NCBI GenBank assembly: GCA_032719365.1
Contig: CM064875.1
Span: 16,107,816-16,171,815 of the forward strand
Origin: Prinsepia uniflora
Taxonomy: Eukaryota > Streptophyta > Magnoliopsida > Rosales > Rosaceae
Length of the DNA: 64,000 nucleotides
Direction of reading: 5' to 3'
Position numbers and translations under genes: made by a program. Below the pieces are notes generated by a model. The model was not told the DNA's origin. It saw only the letters and a list, made by a program, of their open reading frames with translations, and ran no database searches. How positions within the stretch are numbered: the stretch's first letter is position 1; every line of letters starts with the position of its first letter. Shown here one piece after another: positions 22,288 to 31,600 of this stretch.

Positions 22288-24216
22288 ATGGCTAAGGTTC
22301 ATCGATCCGTTCGATCAACTGGAGAGGGTGTTTCTGCCTCAACGGCTCAGACAAGGAATGAGGCTCGCATTGAAACTCCGGAGAAGCGGCCAACTTAACC
22401 CAGGCGTGTGTCCATAGAATCACCCATGGAGACACTTGGAGGGAGGCCAACCTTCAGTTCTGGAGTGTTCTCCTCTCCAGCTAACCAAGTACCCGCGCTA
22501 GGGGAAGGAACTTCGGCTTTACAACAAGCAAACGAGAGGTTGATGGGAAATACATCACGACATGATCAACCCACAACAAACATGGTCCTAAGGGACTTTC
22601 TGGACGAGTGTCATGACATCTCAGGGAGAAGTCGTCACCAACCTCCCCAGGACAACTTGGCGCAGCAAGTTGAAGGGTTAAGCAAACAAGTTCAACTTCA
22701 GTCAGAGCTCTTGTAGCAACTCCTAGCAGAGAGACCAGTTCAAGAGCAGGACAGACATTCCACGTCACGTGGAAAACAGGAGCATGCTCAAAGGCGTCCT
22801 GGGAAAGAACCAGTTCACTGCCGAACAATGTCACGAGACACTTCGCTAAACAATTCCAGTGAAGAAAGTCATACTCACCGAGCAAAAAACCCTCAACGCC
22901 TAAGGTCATCAGTACGTGAACGGCTAGGAAATAAGCCTGGGGCAACCTCACGGGCAGAGCGCTCACAACACTCCCATGGAGGCAGGGGGCAACTTCGAGC
23001 TCTACACAAAAACCCAAAACAATCTGCCCACGGCAGTAAAAGGGAAGACGAAGCCTACTCCCCTGCACGATCTCAGAAATCAAGGGGCGAAGCTCAAAGA
23101 GGTTCTCGACGATTAGCACAAAGGGACTCATCGCCTCGGCAAGGAGCGTTGCGGGCTAATGATGTTCAAAAATTGCTGGACATGCACCTTCGTGCTCAAC
23201 AAGGTGGCGATCTAGAGGACGATCTACGTCGCCAGATACAGCTCTCTACGCCCTTTATAAGGGATATTGAGGAGGAGCCATTCCCCCAGAGATTCGCAAC
23301 ACCAAACTTCACTCCATTCAAAGGAGCCTCCGACCCGGTAAAACACATAGATTATTACCGAGGAGTCATGATCCCCCACAGGTCTAACGATGCGCTCATG
23401 TGCAAGGTTTTTCAAGCTTCTCTTCAAGGCCAAGCCATGACTTGGTTCAATCATCTCCCCCCGAGGTCGATTGAGTCCTTCGAAGAGTTGGCCCTGGCAT
23501 TTGTGAAGGAATACGCACAACTTCGGACAATCGAGGTGAAAGATGACCATCTTTTCTCTGTCCGAAAGAGAGCAAAAGACACTCTGCGACAATACATACG
23601 AAGATTTTGTGAGGAAAAATCTCGCATTATCGGCTGTAATGACCTTGTTGCAGCAATGGCATTTAAGCAAGGACTCCCTCGAGACAGCCAGCTTTACGGG
23701 GACATCGTCATGAGCAATGCGCGAAGTCTTTCCAAAATACTTTCGCTGGCAGAGCAACATGCAAGTTGGGAGGACGAGAAGAGCGCCGCTCATGCTCAGG
23801 ACCATGCCAGGACTAGCGAAAAGGTCTCCAATGAGGTTGAACCCCATGGAAAGTTTGCGACTGGAAAGCTCAACAAGCGCAAAGCGGGGCAACACTCCCA
23901 AACGCCAGTTATGGGGAGGCCTAACTTGCAGCTATCTTTACCAGTCCATCAGATCTACAATGAAATTAAGAACAAGCCATGGTTTAAGAAGCCGGAGCCA
24001 GTCAAAGGCAATCAAGAGAATGCTGATAAAACCAAATGGTGCGCCTATCATGAATGTTATGGGCACAATATCAGCACTTGTATATCTTTCGAAAGATATC
24101 TCCAAAATCTCCTGAAGGAGGGGCATTGTACAGACTACATCAAGAAGAAGACTGTAAATCACATGGAGAACAAAGAGCCAAACGAGCCAGCGTCAAAGGT
24201 GATCCACATCAACTAG
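22288..24216 (+). pseudogene. gag: gag of Tat-type element, two in-frame stops
   Basis: One frame runs from ATG 22288 to the stop ending at 24216, about 642 codons, interrupted by TAA at 22396-22398 and TAG at 22714-22716. The largest intact piece starts at 22828 (462 codons). Its middle matches the retrotransposon Gag capsid family (key phrases DPVKHIDYYRGVM, MTWFNHLPPRSI, FEELALAFVKEYAQ). The C-terminal segment WCAYHECYGHNISTC followed by LLKEGHCTDYI is typical of Tat-lineage Gag. Its role is to form virus-like particles around element RNA. No protease follows the stop. Confidence 0.85.
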
Positions 24217-24374
24217 ACGCAAGACAACATTAGAGAGACATAAAAATCTACGGAGCTTTTCAATTTTGCTTCTCAAGTTGTCTTCTAAATTCAAGTATCA
24301 ATGAAATGAGATTGACAAATTGATTTGTTCACCATGTACAATTTTCAAAGCTTATTTTCTCTAGTGTAAAAAGT

Positions 24375-24820
24375 CTTCGTCTTCGAAGCATCCAAGCCTT
24401 CATCTTCGAAGCATCCAAGCCTTCGTCATCGAAGCATCCAAGCCTTTGTCATCGAAGCATCCAAACTTTCGCCCTGCGAAGCATCTAAGCCTTCGCCATG
24501 CGAAGCACCTAAGCCTTCATCATCGAAGCATCCAAGCCTTCGCCTTGCGAAGCATTCAAGCCTTCGTCATTGAAGCATCCAAGCCTTCGCCCTGCGAAGC
24601 ATTCAAGCCTTCGTCATCGAAGCATCCAAGCCTTCGTCTTCGAAGCATCCAAGCCTTCGTCATCGAAGCATCCAAGCCTTCGTCATCGAAGCATCCAAGC
24701 TTTCGCCCTGCGAAGCATCTAAGCCTTCGCCATGCGAAGCACCTAAGCCTTCGTCATCGAAGCACCCAAGCCTTCGCCCTGCGAAGCATTCAAGCCTTCG
24801 TCATCGAAGCATCTAAGCCT
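24375..24820 (+). repeat. Minisatellite of 19 hairpin units after gag
   Basis: Nineteen units of 23-24 bp. Each has a CTTCG...CGAAG stem and a cat(c/t)(c/t)aag linker. Two unit types alternate: CTTCGtcatCGAAG (23 bp) and CTTCGCcctGCGAAG (24 bp), in which an added C on the left arm is matched by an added G on the right arm. Units 2-9 and 12-19 follow the same type order; the distinctive TTTCGCCCTGCGAAG is at 24467 and 24701, a 234-bp higher-order period. Tandem repeats downstream of the coding region are known in Tat-lineage elements. Confidence 0.88.
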
Positions 24821-25269
24821 TCTAAGTCCCGCAAATTTCTTCACAGCAAAGAGAGCTCATCTCGAGCGGTATCTCGTTCATTTTCTATCAGCATCCTCTC
24901 CGCACGGCTCATCTCCAACTCGCCCACCTTGGCTTCCGATGTGAAATTAAGACCTTAAGTTTTCTTAAGTTATCGTAATATCACATCAACAACATAACTT
25001 TCCATTTCTGCGGCCCTTCAAGATAGCACATTCGCAAGGCCAGAACGGAAAGGTTAGGAAAGAAGTTGCTCGACATGCTTTTTGGTTAGGAAAAAGTTTC
25101 ACGGCATGCTTTTTTCTCCCAAGAACCAATAGGTCCTTGTTTATCATTCTTCTTCTGAACAACGAATCCTTTCAAGCACAGTGGAACGCTTAACCACTCC
25201 CTGATCGGGATGTCTGGAAGCCTCCCGCCATTCATGGAGAGAGTAGCCGGCTCATGTCCAGGAACTCTG

Positions 25270-25564
25270 GAAGAACATCTGTCGCCAAGATCCACGAGAA
25301 CGTCGCTTGGAAAGGCAATTTGATTACGAGCCTTCCACTCCATGAAGTCTTCGGGCTTCTCAGAATCCATATCTTTCCCTCGGAATGGACTTAGGCCACG
25401 AGAACCGCCACGCTCCCACAGAGCAAGTTTGTTGGGTCTCTCGGCACCTTGACGCTTGGCGAGCGTGTTTGTGGTACTAGAAAGAGTCACAGTGAATGTG
25501 ATCCTGCCTACCGATGCTCACTAGTCACGTCTGCAAGCGCACTCAGTCGCCGCCAAATCCCCGT
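25270..25564 (-). repeat. Direct repeat copy 1 (about 295 bp)
   Basis: Pairs with 26239-26534. Both copies start with GAAGAACATCTGTCGCCAAG and end CGCCGCCAAATCCCCGT. The minus strand keeps an open frame through most of both copies. Function unknown; either captured sequence or an LTR part duplicated by recombination. Confidence 0.75.
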
Positions 25565-26238
25565 CTTCTGTTCTTCCCCAATTCGACACGATTCCTCTTC
25601 GTTTTTGTTGCAGGGAGTTTCGTTTTGATCCCAGGAGCTTAATTCAATCCTCAAAATCCCTTCTCCTAGCTCACAAATTCGAATTCGAATTTCCCTTGAT
25701 TTTCTGAACTTTCAAACTCTGAATACACCAGTTATCTCAGTCCCTCGAGTTCCTCTCTCTCAATTCAGTTCCTTAAGCTTTTAAATTGCACAATGACGGT
25801 GAGACAGTGGGATATCACGGATCAATTTGGACAAAATGATTACAATTACCCTTAATTAAAGGTGAGTATCATTAGCCCCAAAACCGGATTCCATGTTATC
25901 TGGGGCAAGAAGAAGACAAAGGACAGGTGTCATTGTCTGATCAAGGTTAAAAGACCATTTTACCCCTGGTTCGACAAATTACCATTTTGCCCCTAGCCTT
26001 CCGTGACCCGTAACGTTCGCATCTGAACTCCGTTTTCGATGTGACGAGCGGAAGTGTGAGGCAATCCTCAGGTCTAGGGAGGCGTGTTTGTCCCATGCAC
26101 CACCAACTTCGATACAGTTAACTCTGTACGTGCTGTCATTGAACCCCGTCCTAAAAAATAGCTCCACTTTAGGTACGACCCGAGAAAGCCGACCGCCGAC
26201 AGGGTTTTTTCCTCTCCCATGCTTAAATAGCCTTCATG

Positions 26239-26534
26239 GAAGAACATCTGTCGCCAAGCTCCACAAAAACATCGACTGGAAAAGCAATTTGATTGCGAGC
26301 CTTCCACTCCTTGAAATCTTCGAGTTTCTCAAAACTCCATATCTTTCCCTCGGAATGGACTAAGGCAACAAGAACCTCCACGCTCCCACAAAGCAAGTTT
26401 GCTGGGTCTCTCGGCACCTTGACGCAAAGCGAGCATATTTGTGGTACTAGCAAGAGTCACAGTGAATGTGATCCAGCCTACCAATACTCACTAGTCACAC
26501 CCGCTAGTGCACTCAGTCGCCGCCAAATCCCCGT
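26239..26534 (-). repeat. Direct repeat copy 2 (about 295 bp)
   Basis: Second copy of the repeat at 25270-25564. A shorter third piece, sharing ATTTGTGGTACTAGAAAGAG and CCTACCAATGC, is at about 26568-26625. Confidence 0.75.
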
Positions 26535-26814
26535 TGACTGTTCAGCCAAACTCCGTTCACCACGTAGCAAGCATATTTGTGGTACTAGAAAGAGTCACAT
26601 TGAACGTGATTTAGCCTACCAATGCAAGCACACCGTCCAAAACTGCTCGTTTTCCAAAATGCACGCGATTCTGTAATTTCTGACACTTTTCAGGAATTTC
26701 GAATCCTGCCCAAAAAAATAAATCATAAAAGGTCAATAATGACTCTGAGTATCATATCAATCTCCCACAATTTTTTGGGAATTAAATAGTAATTTAGAGC
26801 ATAACCTAAACCTT

Positions 26815-26925
26815 CGGTGAACAGTGATTTGCTACAATGCGCGATGAACAGTGATGTGCTACAGCACGGTGCTACAGTGCGCGATGAACAGTGATGTGCT
26901 AGTGCGCGATGAACGGTGTCTTGCT
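26815..26925 (+). repeat. Short GCGCGATGAACAGTG repeats
   Basis: GCGCGATGAACAGTGATGTG recurs at about 26838 and 26879, with partial copies (gaacagtgatttgctacaatg, gcgcgatgaacggtg) around them and interspersed GTGCTAC. Similar gctacagt words occur in the other long LTRs near their GC-rich segment, which fits an LTR origin. Confidence 0.65.
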
Positions 26926-27359
26926 CAATACAACCTCAATCCTCTTTGTCTTTGATGTGGATCGGTTCGAAATGATCCCAGGAGACTTAATCAAGTCTCA
27001 ATTTGGATCCCCACAGCTCGCAAATTCGATTTCGAATTTCCTCCCAAAATTCCAAAATTTTCGATTCTGGTTCTCACTTCTCACCCTCTGTCCCCGTGTT
27101 TTCCTCACCCAAAATCAGACTCTTCAAACACTCAAATACTCATTCTCATGAACAATTTCACCCTTTTTTGTTCACTTGATGAATGAAGAGGAAGATTAGT
27201 GGTGTTTAAATAGGATTAGAGATGGATTAAAAAAATGATTAAAACATGATGATGATGTTTTCCATGAAACATGGAGCACATTTTAAGGGTCCTTAAATCA
27301 AGGGATGGGTGACACTTGTCACTCATCCAAGTGTTCACAAATCAACGGTCACTATTCAT

Positions 27360-27846
27360 AATTTAATATTATTTTAAATCGAAATCCCGGTTTGTTCGGT
27401 TAATCGTTTTCGTCCCCGAGACCACAACTTCGTCGACGAATCTCCGATTTCGGCATGCCGCCTGTCTATGGATTCGTATCGACTCGACCTACGTAACGGT
27501 CCTTGGCCCTCGTCCTTTGGACCTCCCTGGTCAAAAGTCAACATTTCGCCCTTACCTTTCAAAATTACCAAAATACCCCTCGACTTCCGAACGTCGTAAC
27601 TTCTTCCACGAATGTCGGAATCGAACGTGCCACCTGCCTATGAACTCGTGACATCCCAAACTACGTCATAGTCATCAGTCAAAGTCCATTTGACCGTCCG
27701 AACTAAAAGTCAATATTTTTCCCACGCCTAGGGGCAAAACGGTCATTTTGCACATTTCGTTTGATTCACTCCACTAATCCCAGATTAGTCATTCTAAATC
27801 ATAATTAATTAATATTTCATCCCGATACTCGGGACGGGTCGTTACA
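27360..27846 (-). repeat. Minus-strand LTR end (long-LTR superfamily)
   Basis: Read on the minus strand it starts TGTAACGACCCGTCCCGAG at 27846 and carries both conserved modules, CGTGCCACCTGCC and GCCGCCTGTCTATGG on the plus strand. It is the first part of a long LTR; the other end could not be placed. It lies inside the Tat-type element, so it is nested or was carried along. Confidence 0.6.
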
Positions 27847-28010
27847 CCCCGCCTTCGCAGATCCATAACTTTCGCATCTGACCTCCTATTGACGCATGCC
27901 GCCTGTCTGCGGATTCAGCGCCTCGGGACCTACTCAGCAGTAACCGGTAAACATGGTAAAACAAGATTCCAAACAATGTACATCCCTTCGGATTCCCTGA
28001 ATTCCGAATC

Positions 28011-28024
28011 GATGTGGGGGCATT
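28011..28024 (+). other. Purine tract before the Tat-type right LTR
   Basis: GATGTGGGGGCATT, where the G-rich part would prime plus-strand synthesis, immediately precedes the right LTR start at 28025. Confidence 0.65.
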
Positions 28025-28608
28025 TGTGGAACCCAAAATCATCTGAAAATTATGGAGCTGCCACGTGGCCCGTAATTCCCAAAAATGACTAAATTGCCCC
28101 TGGCAATAACCCTGATCATTTGAAAACACCCGCATATTAAATAATCTATTTACCAGTTAAATACGTTATTTGATCGGGTTAAAATCTCCGTAATATCAAT
28201 ATTCTCCCCGAGAATTAATTGTCGTTATTCTTAATAATGGATAATTAATATTGATATTAAAATACAATAATTGTCATTACTATCATGATGAACCATCATT
28301 ACAATTATTAAATAGTATATTTAATTAATAATATATTTTTTATTAATTAAATATTCAACCGACCAATCAGAATGCTTCAAGGCTCCCAAGATTTTCCTAT
28401 AAATAGCAAGGCACATTTCATTTCCAAGGTACGTTGATTCTTCGTTTCGAAGTATATCCCTTTCCTCTCTCAAAGCTAACTTAAGCATCGGAGTATTCTT
28501 GGTCGAACAACCCCCCGGGTAAATCGATCGAAGCAACGATAGCTAATTGTTTGCTGTTTGCAGGAATTGTGAGGACTTTTCGCGACGAGTTCAATCTTTG
28601 ATTCAACA
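28025..28608 (+). repeat. Tat-type element right LTR
   Basis: 584 bp, near-identical to 21308-21893, with a TATA box at 28398-28405. Followed by the duplicated target ACAAA. Confidence 0.93.
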
Positions 28609-30437
28609 ACAAACTATGCACCTACGTTGAACTATCAATGCACTTGGTGTAACAACGCGTACCTTCGGGAAGGGTAAAAATGTAATTTTTGTGAAGTTTT
28701 GTAAAAAAGGACGATTTTGCCCTTGTGAATAGTAGACGAAAAGTTGACTTTTTGTACTATCGATTGGATGAGTGTTAGCCCTTGACCGTGACGTAGGTTA
28801 GGACGTCACGAGTCCGTAGACAGGTGGCAGGTTCGATTCGGACAACCGGAGGAAAAGTTATGATGTACGGAAGGTTGGGGGTGTTACCGTAATTTTGATA
28901 AAATGAGGAAAATGTTGACTTTTTAAAGGAATTGTGATTTTCACGTAGACCGAGGACCGTTGGATAGGTCTCGACGTCCTGAGTTCAACGACAGGCGGAA
29001 CGCTGTCATCGGCCGTCGGACGGAAAAGATACGGGTCTGGAAAGTCTGAGGGTAAAATGGTAATTTGTGCAGGAGGGGCATTTTGGTCATTTTCCCTCAG
29101 CCCAATCAGATAAGGGCAAGTGGCAGAGATCTTTTGGGCTGGCCTATGGTTGGTGGACACGTGCAGGGGACTGGATGGTTCCACTACGTTCTCAAGTGTG
29201 CACGGCCACACTTTACCCTCATTTGAACCGTGCATACCTTCGAAGAAAACAGAAAACAGAGAGAAGAGTTGGGTGAGGCGGTGATCGATTTTGATGCTAG
29301 GGAGAATGAAGAGTGAGTTGAGCGAGAGACAGTGAGGCAAGGAGGAGCTGGTGATCGTGGTTTGGAGTTGCAACCGTGCACGGAGGCGACGTGGTGGACG
29401 GCTGGATATTTGGAAGAAACAGAGGAGGCAGTGGACGGTGGTGGCTGCTGTGCCGTGTGGTGGATTGATTCAAGGCACTAGGAGACTCAGGAGGCTACGG
29501 GGAGTCCCACGAGCACCGTGGTAGGTGACGGTTCTCACGGCGGCGCCAGAATCGAAGGGTAACCTCTTTTGCTCTGTTTTTCCGTGGATTTTCATTTCAA
29601 AAGTCGTGGACCTAGAGCTAGAATCGAAGGGTTTGGTGAGTGAAGTGAGGTTTAGGGAGGTCCTAGGAGTCGTTTATGGCGGTTTCCGTGACGGGAAAGT
29701 TCACGGTGGGAGGTGGTGCGACGGCGGGTACTCTGTACCCTGTTTGGCCGTGAATTTCAAACGGGAAATCGTGGAGTTAGAGAGTGAGTCGAGGGTTCCC
29801 GTGAGTTGAGTGTGGTTCAGTGAAGTCGTGGAAGGAGTCTAGAATGACCACCGTGAAGGGGGAAGTGCGGAGTGGCCGGAAAGGAAAACAGAGGATTGTT
29901 TGGTTTTTCTTTCGAGCTTCAGTTGTGAAGCTATGGATCGAGTCGAACCAAGAGAGTGAGGGGGATGAATTCTCTGAGATTGGACGAAGCTTTAGGTGAA
30001 GATAGGAGGGGAAACGGTGGCCGGACGGTGGAGAACGGTTCTCGCCGGTCCGGGTTGCCGTCTGGTGCGAACCGGGTTCGAGCAAGGAAGACGGTGGCAC
30101 TGTAGCAGGCGCGTGAGGCCCACGCGCAGCCACTCTGGGCGGCGCGTGGAGGCGCGTGGGGAGGAATCCGGCCAAGCTTCCAACATGAGTTTAGTCCTAA
30201 ATGTTCTAACGAATCCAATGGTATAGTTTTCGGGTTAATCGGACGGTGTTACGGGATGGTTCGGGAATCCGTACGGTTTAGGATTTAGGATTAAAATATT
30301 ATTAAATTCCCGAAAAATTGGGGAACATAGGGAAGGTCCTTGATGTAATTTTGACCCTATTTGGTATCTATTGACAGGACGGGAGACACCAGAGACGGTT
30401 GAGGAGCGCACGGGGCGCGAGTGACTTGTTCTGAACT

Positions 30438-31333
30438 GTGAGTGGACTTTTTCCTATTTCCAAGCATGCCTAACTGTTTTTATCAATGTTTGATGATCTT
30501 ATGTGTGTGTTTTTATGTTTTAATGATGATTATATGTGATTGAGATGTTTGCACGTTTTTCGAGACATTTTCGGGATTTTACACGCTTTTCGAGAAAAAT
30601 CTGGTTTTCGGATTTCGATGCCATATTTGAGGATTTCAACCTATAAATGTTTTCTGACGACGATAAATGAGTTATGAAATATGTTTTGTGATTACATGTG
30701 GTTTTTGGCATGAACATGGATTTTCCGGATTTGGGTTCGGAATGTCGGTTCTGAACGCCGAAAGGGCTTCGAACTAGGGATTTCGAATTCGAGTTTGGTG
30801 ATGGGTTTCGGAATGGTTTTACACTGAAATGGATTGGATTTGCTGGATCTGGATATGGGTTTAAAGACCCGGATATTGATTGACGGGGGACGGGCCCGGA
30901 TTGAGTTTAAAGACTCGGATAGTTATGATATTACCCCCATAGGCCTATTGAGTTTAAAGACTCGGGAGTTTAAAGACTCGGATTGATATTTGAGGCCTGG
31001 TTGAGTTTAAAGACTCGGATGGGTCCAACAGGTTTAATCGGAAATGATGCTTTGATGCTGAACCATGGTTTCTTATGATGTTTTATAGTGTATCTGTTTC
31101 TTATGATGTTTTATAGTGTATCTGTTTCTTATGATGTTTTATAGTGTTTCTGTTTCTTATGATATTTCATATTATGGGTTTGTTTTCTACTACTTCGTTG
31201 GGCATGCCTGGTTTCAAACCGGAGGGAACAAATGATTATGCTTCCTTACTTTGATTTGATGGTAAACGGTTTTAAAAATTTTATTTCCTTTCGGTCCACT
31301 CACACCTTCTGTTTTTTTATTATTTCCCTCCAG
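30438..31333 (+). other. Intron-like LTR cassette, solo LTR B
   Basis: From ACT|GTGAGT (30438) to TTTCCCTCCAG|GTCGTGG (ends 31333), 896 bp. GTGAGTGGAC at 30438-30447 is exactly complementary to GTCCACTCAC at 31294-31303, and AGCATGCC/GGCATGCC lie further in on each side. The frame after the acceptor-like site reads RGDSAEVNVEADIEA-stop (31334-31383). Confidence 0.5.
30857..31016 (+). repeat. Covarying TTAAAG-loop hairpins, solo LTR B
   Basis: GGGTttaaagACCC at 30857-30870; GAGTttaaagACTC at 30903-30916, 30950-30963, 30966-30979 and 31003-31016. The loop is constant and the stem changes on both arms. Confidence 0.8.
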
Positions 31334-31600
31334 GTCGTGGTGATAGCGCTGAGGTGAACGTTGAGGCAGATATCGAGGCATAGAGCTTCCGACGTTCTTC
31401 TGTTGCGGACTTAGACTTGTAGGACTTTTGGTGCCCATTTTGTAGAACTATGCTCTGGCTTATTGTTGTATATATTTACTCCTTCGTCTGATAGTTATGC
31501 TTAATAAGGTTATTTTTGGTACTGTAAGTGTGATTGTCAGACGGGAGCAGGATTCATCCCGAGTATCGAGGTGATATTTGGGACGGGTCCTGACACTTGG

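Larger units (their letters stand above)
24821..28010. other. 3' region of the Tat-type element with older LTR debris
   Basis: No recognisable pol. It contains a 295-bp direct repeat (25270-25564 and 26239-26534), two related stretches around GATCCCAGGAG (25630 and 26972), short repeats at 26815-26925, and minus-strand LTR sequence at about 27360-27846. Frames on the minus strand at 25086-25490 and 26223-26453 share WKARNQIAFP and LGDRCSS because of the direct repeat; I recognise no family in them. Confidence 0.6.
21308..28608 (+). mobile_element. Non-autonomous, gag-only Tat-type LTR element
   Basis: LTRs at 21308-21893 and 28025-28608 are nearly identical by eye. The target duplication ACAAA lies at 21303-21307 and 28609-28613. 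Inside are a repeat-rich leader, a gag with two stops, a hairpin minisatellite and a 3 kb tail with older minus-strand LTR debris. No protease, RT or integrase is present, so movement must depend on an autonomous partner. Confidence 0.92.
28648..31595 (+). mobile_element. Solo LTR B (2948 bp)
   Basis: Starts TGTAACAACGCG and ends GGGACGGGTCCTGACA, flanked by CTTGG (28643-28647 and 31596-31600). No second LTR or core is present, so it arose by LTR-LTR recombination. It carries the duplicated TTGAC/GGTGGCA module (28740-29040), a GC-rich hairpin GCGCGTGAGGCCCACGCGC near 30108, an acceptor-like TTGACAG near 30372, and the intron-like cassette 30438-31333. It is the same family as 35834-38740. 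Confidence 0.93.

Noticed and set aside
22481..23131. 216-codon minus-strand frame
   Set aside because: It is antisense to gag in the Tat-type element, with no domain and no initiation context that favours it. The same applies to 23224-23901.
24375..24820. CRISPR-like look of regularly spaced palindromic units
   Set aside because: Units abut with only an 8-10 base conserved linker, there are no unique spacers, and the setting is a plant retrotransposon.
24446..24958. 170-codon frame rich in SKHP/KPSS
   Set aside because: It runs through the hairpin minisatellite. Units of 23 and 24 bp shift the frame constantly, so the peptide repeats are a by-product of the DNA repeat.
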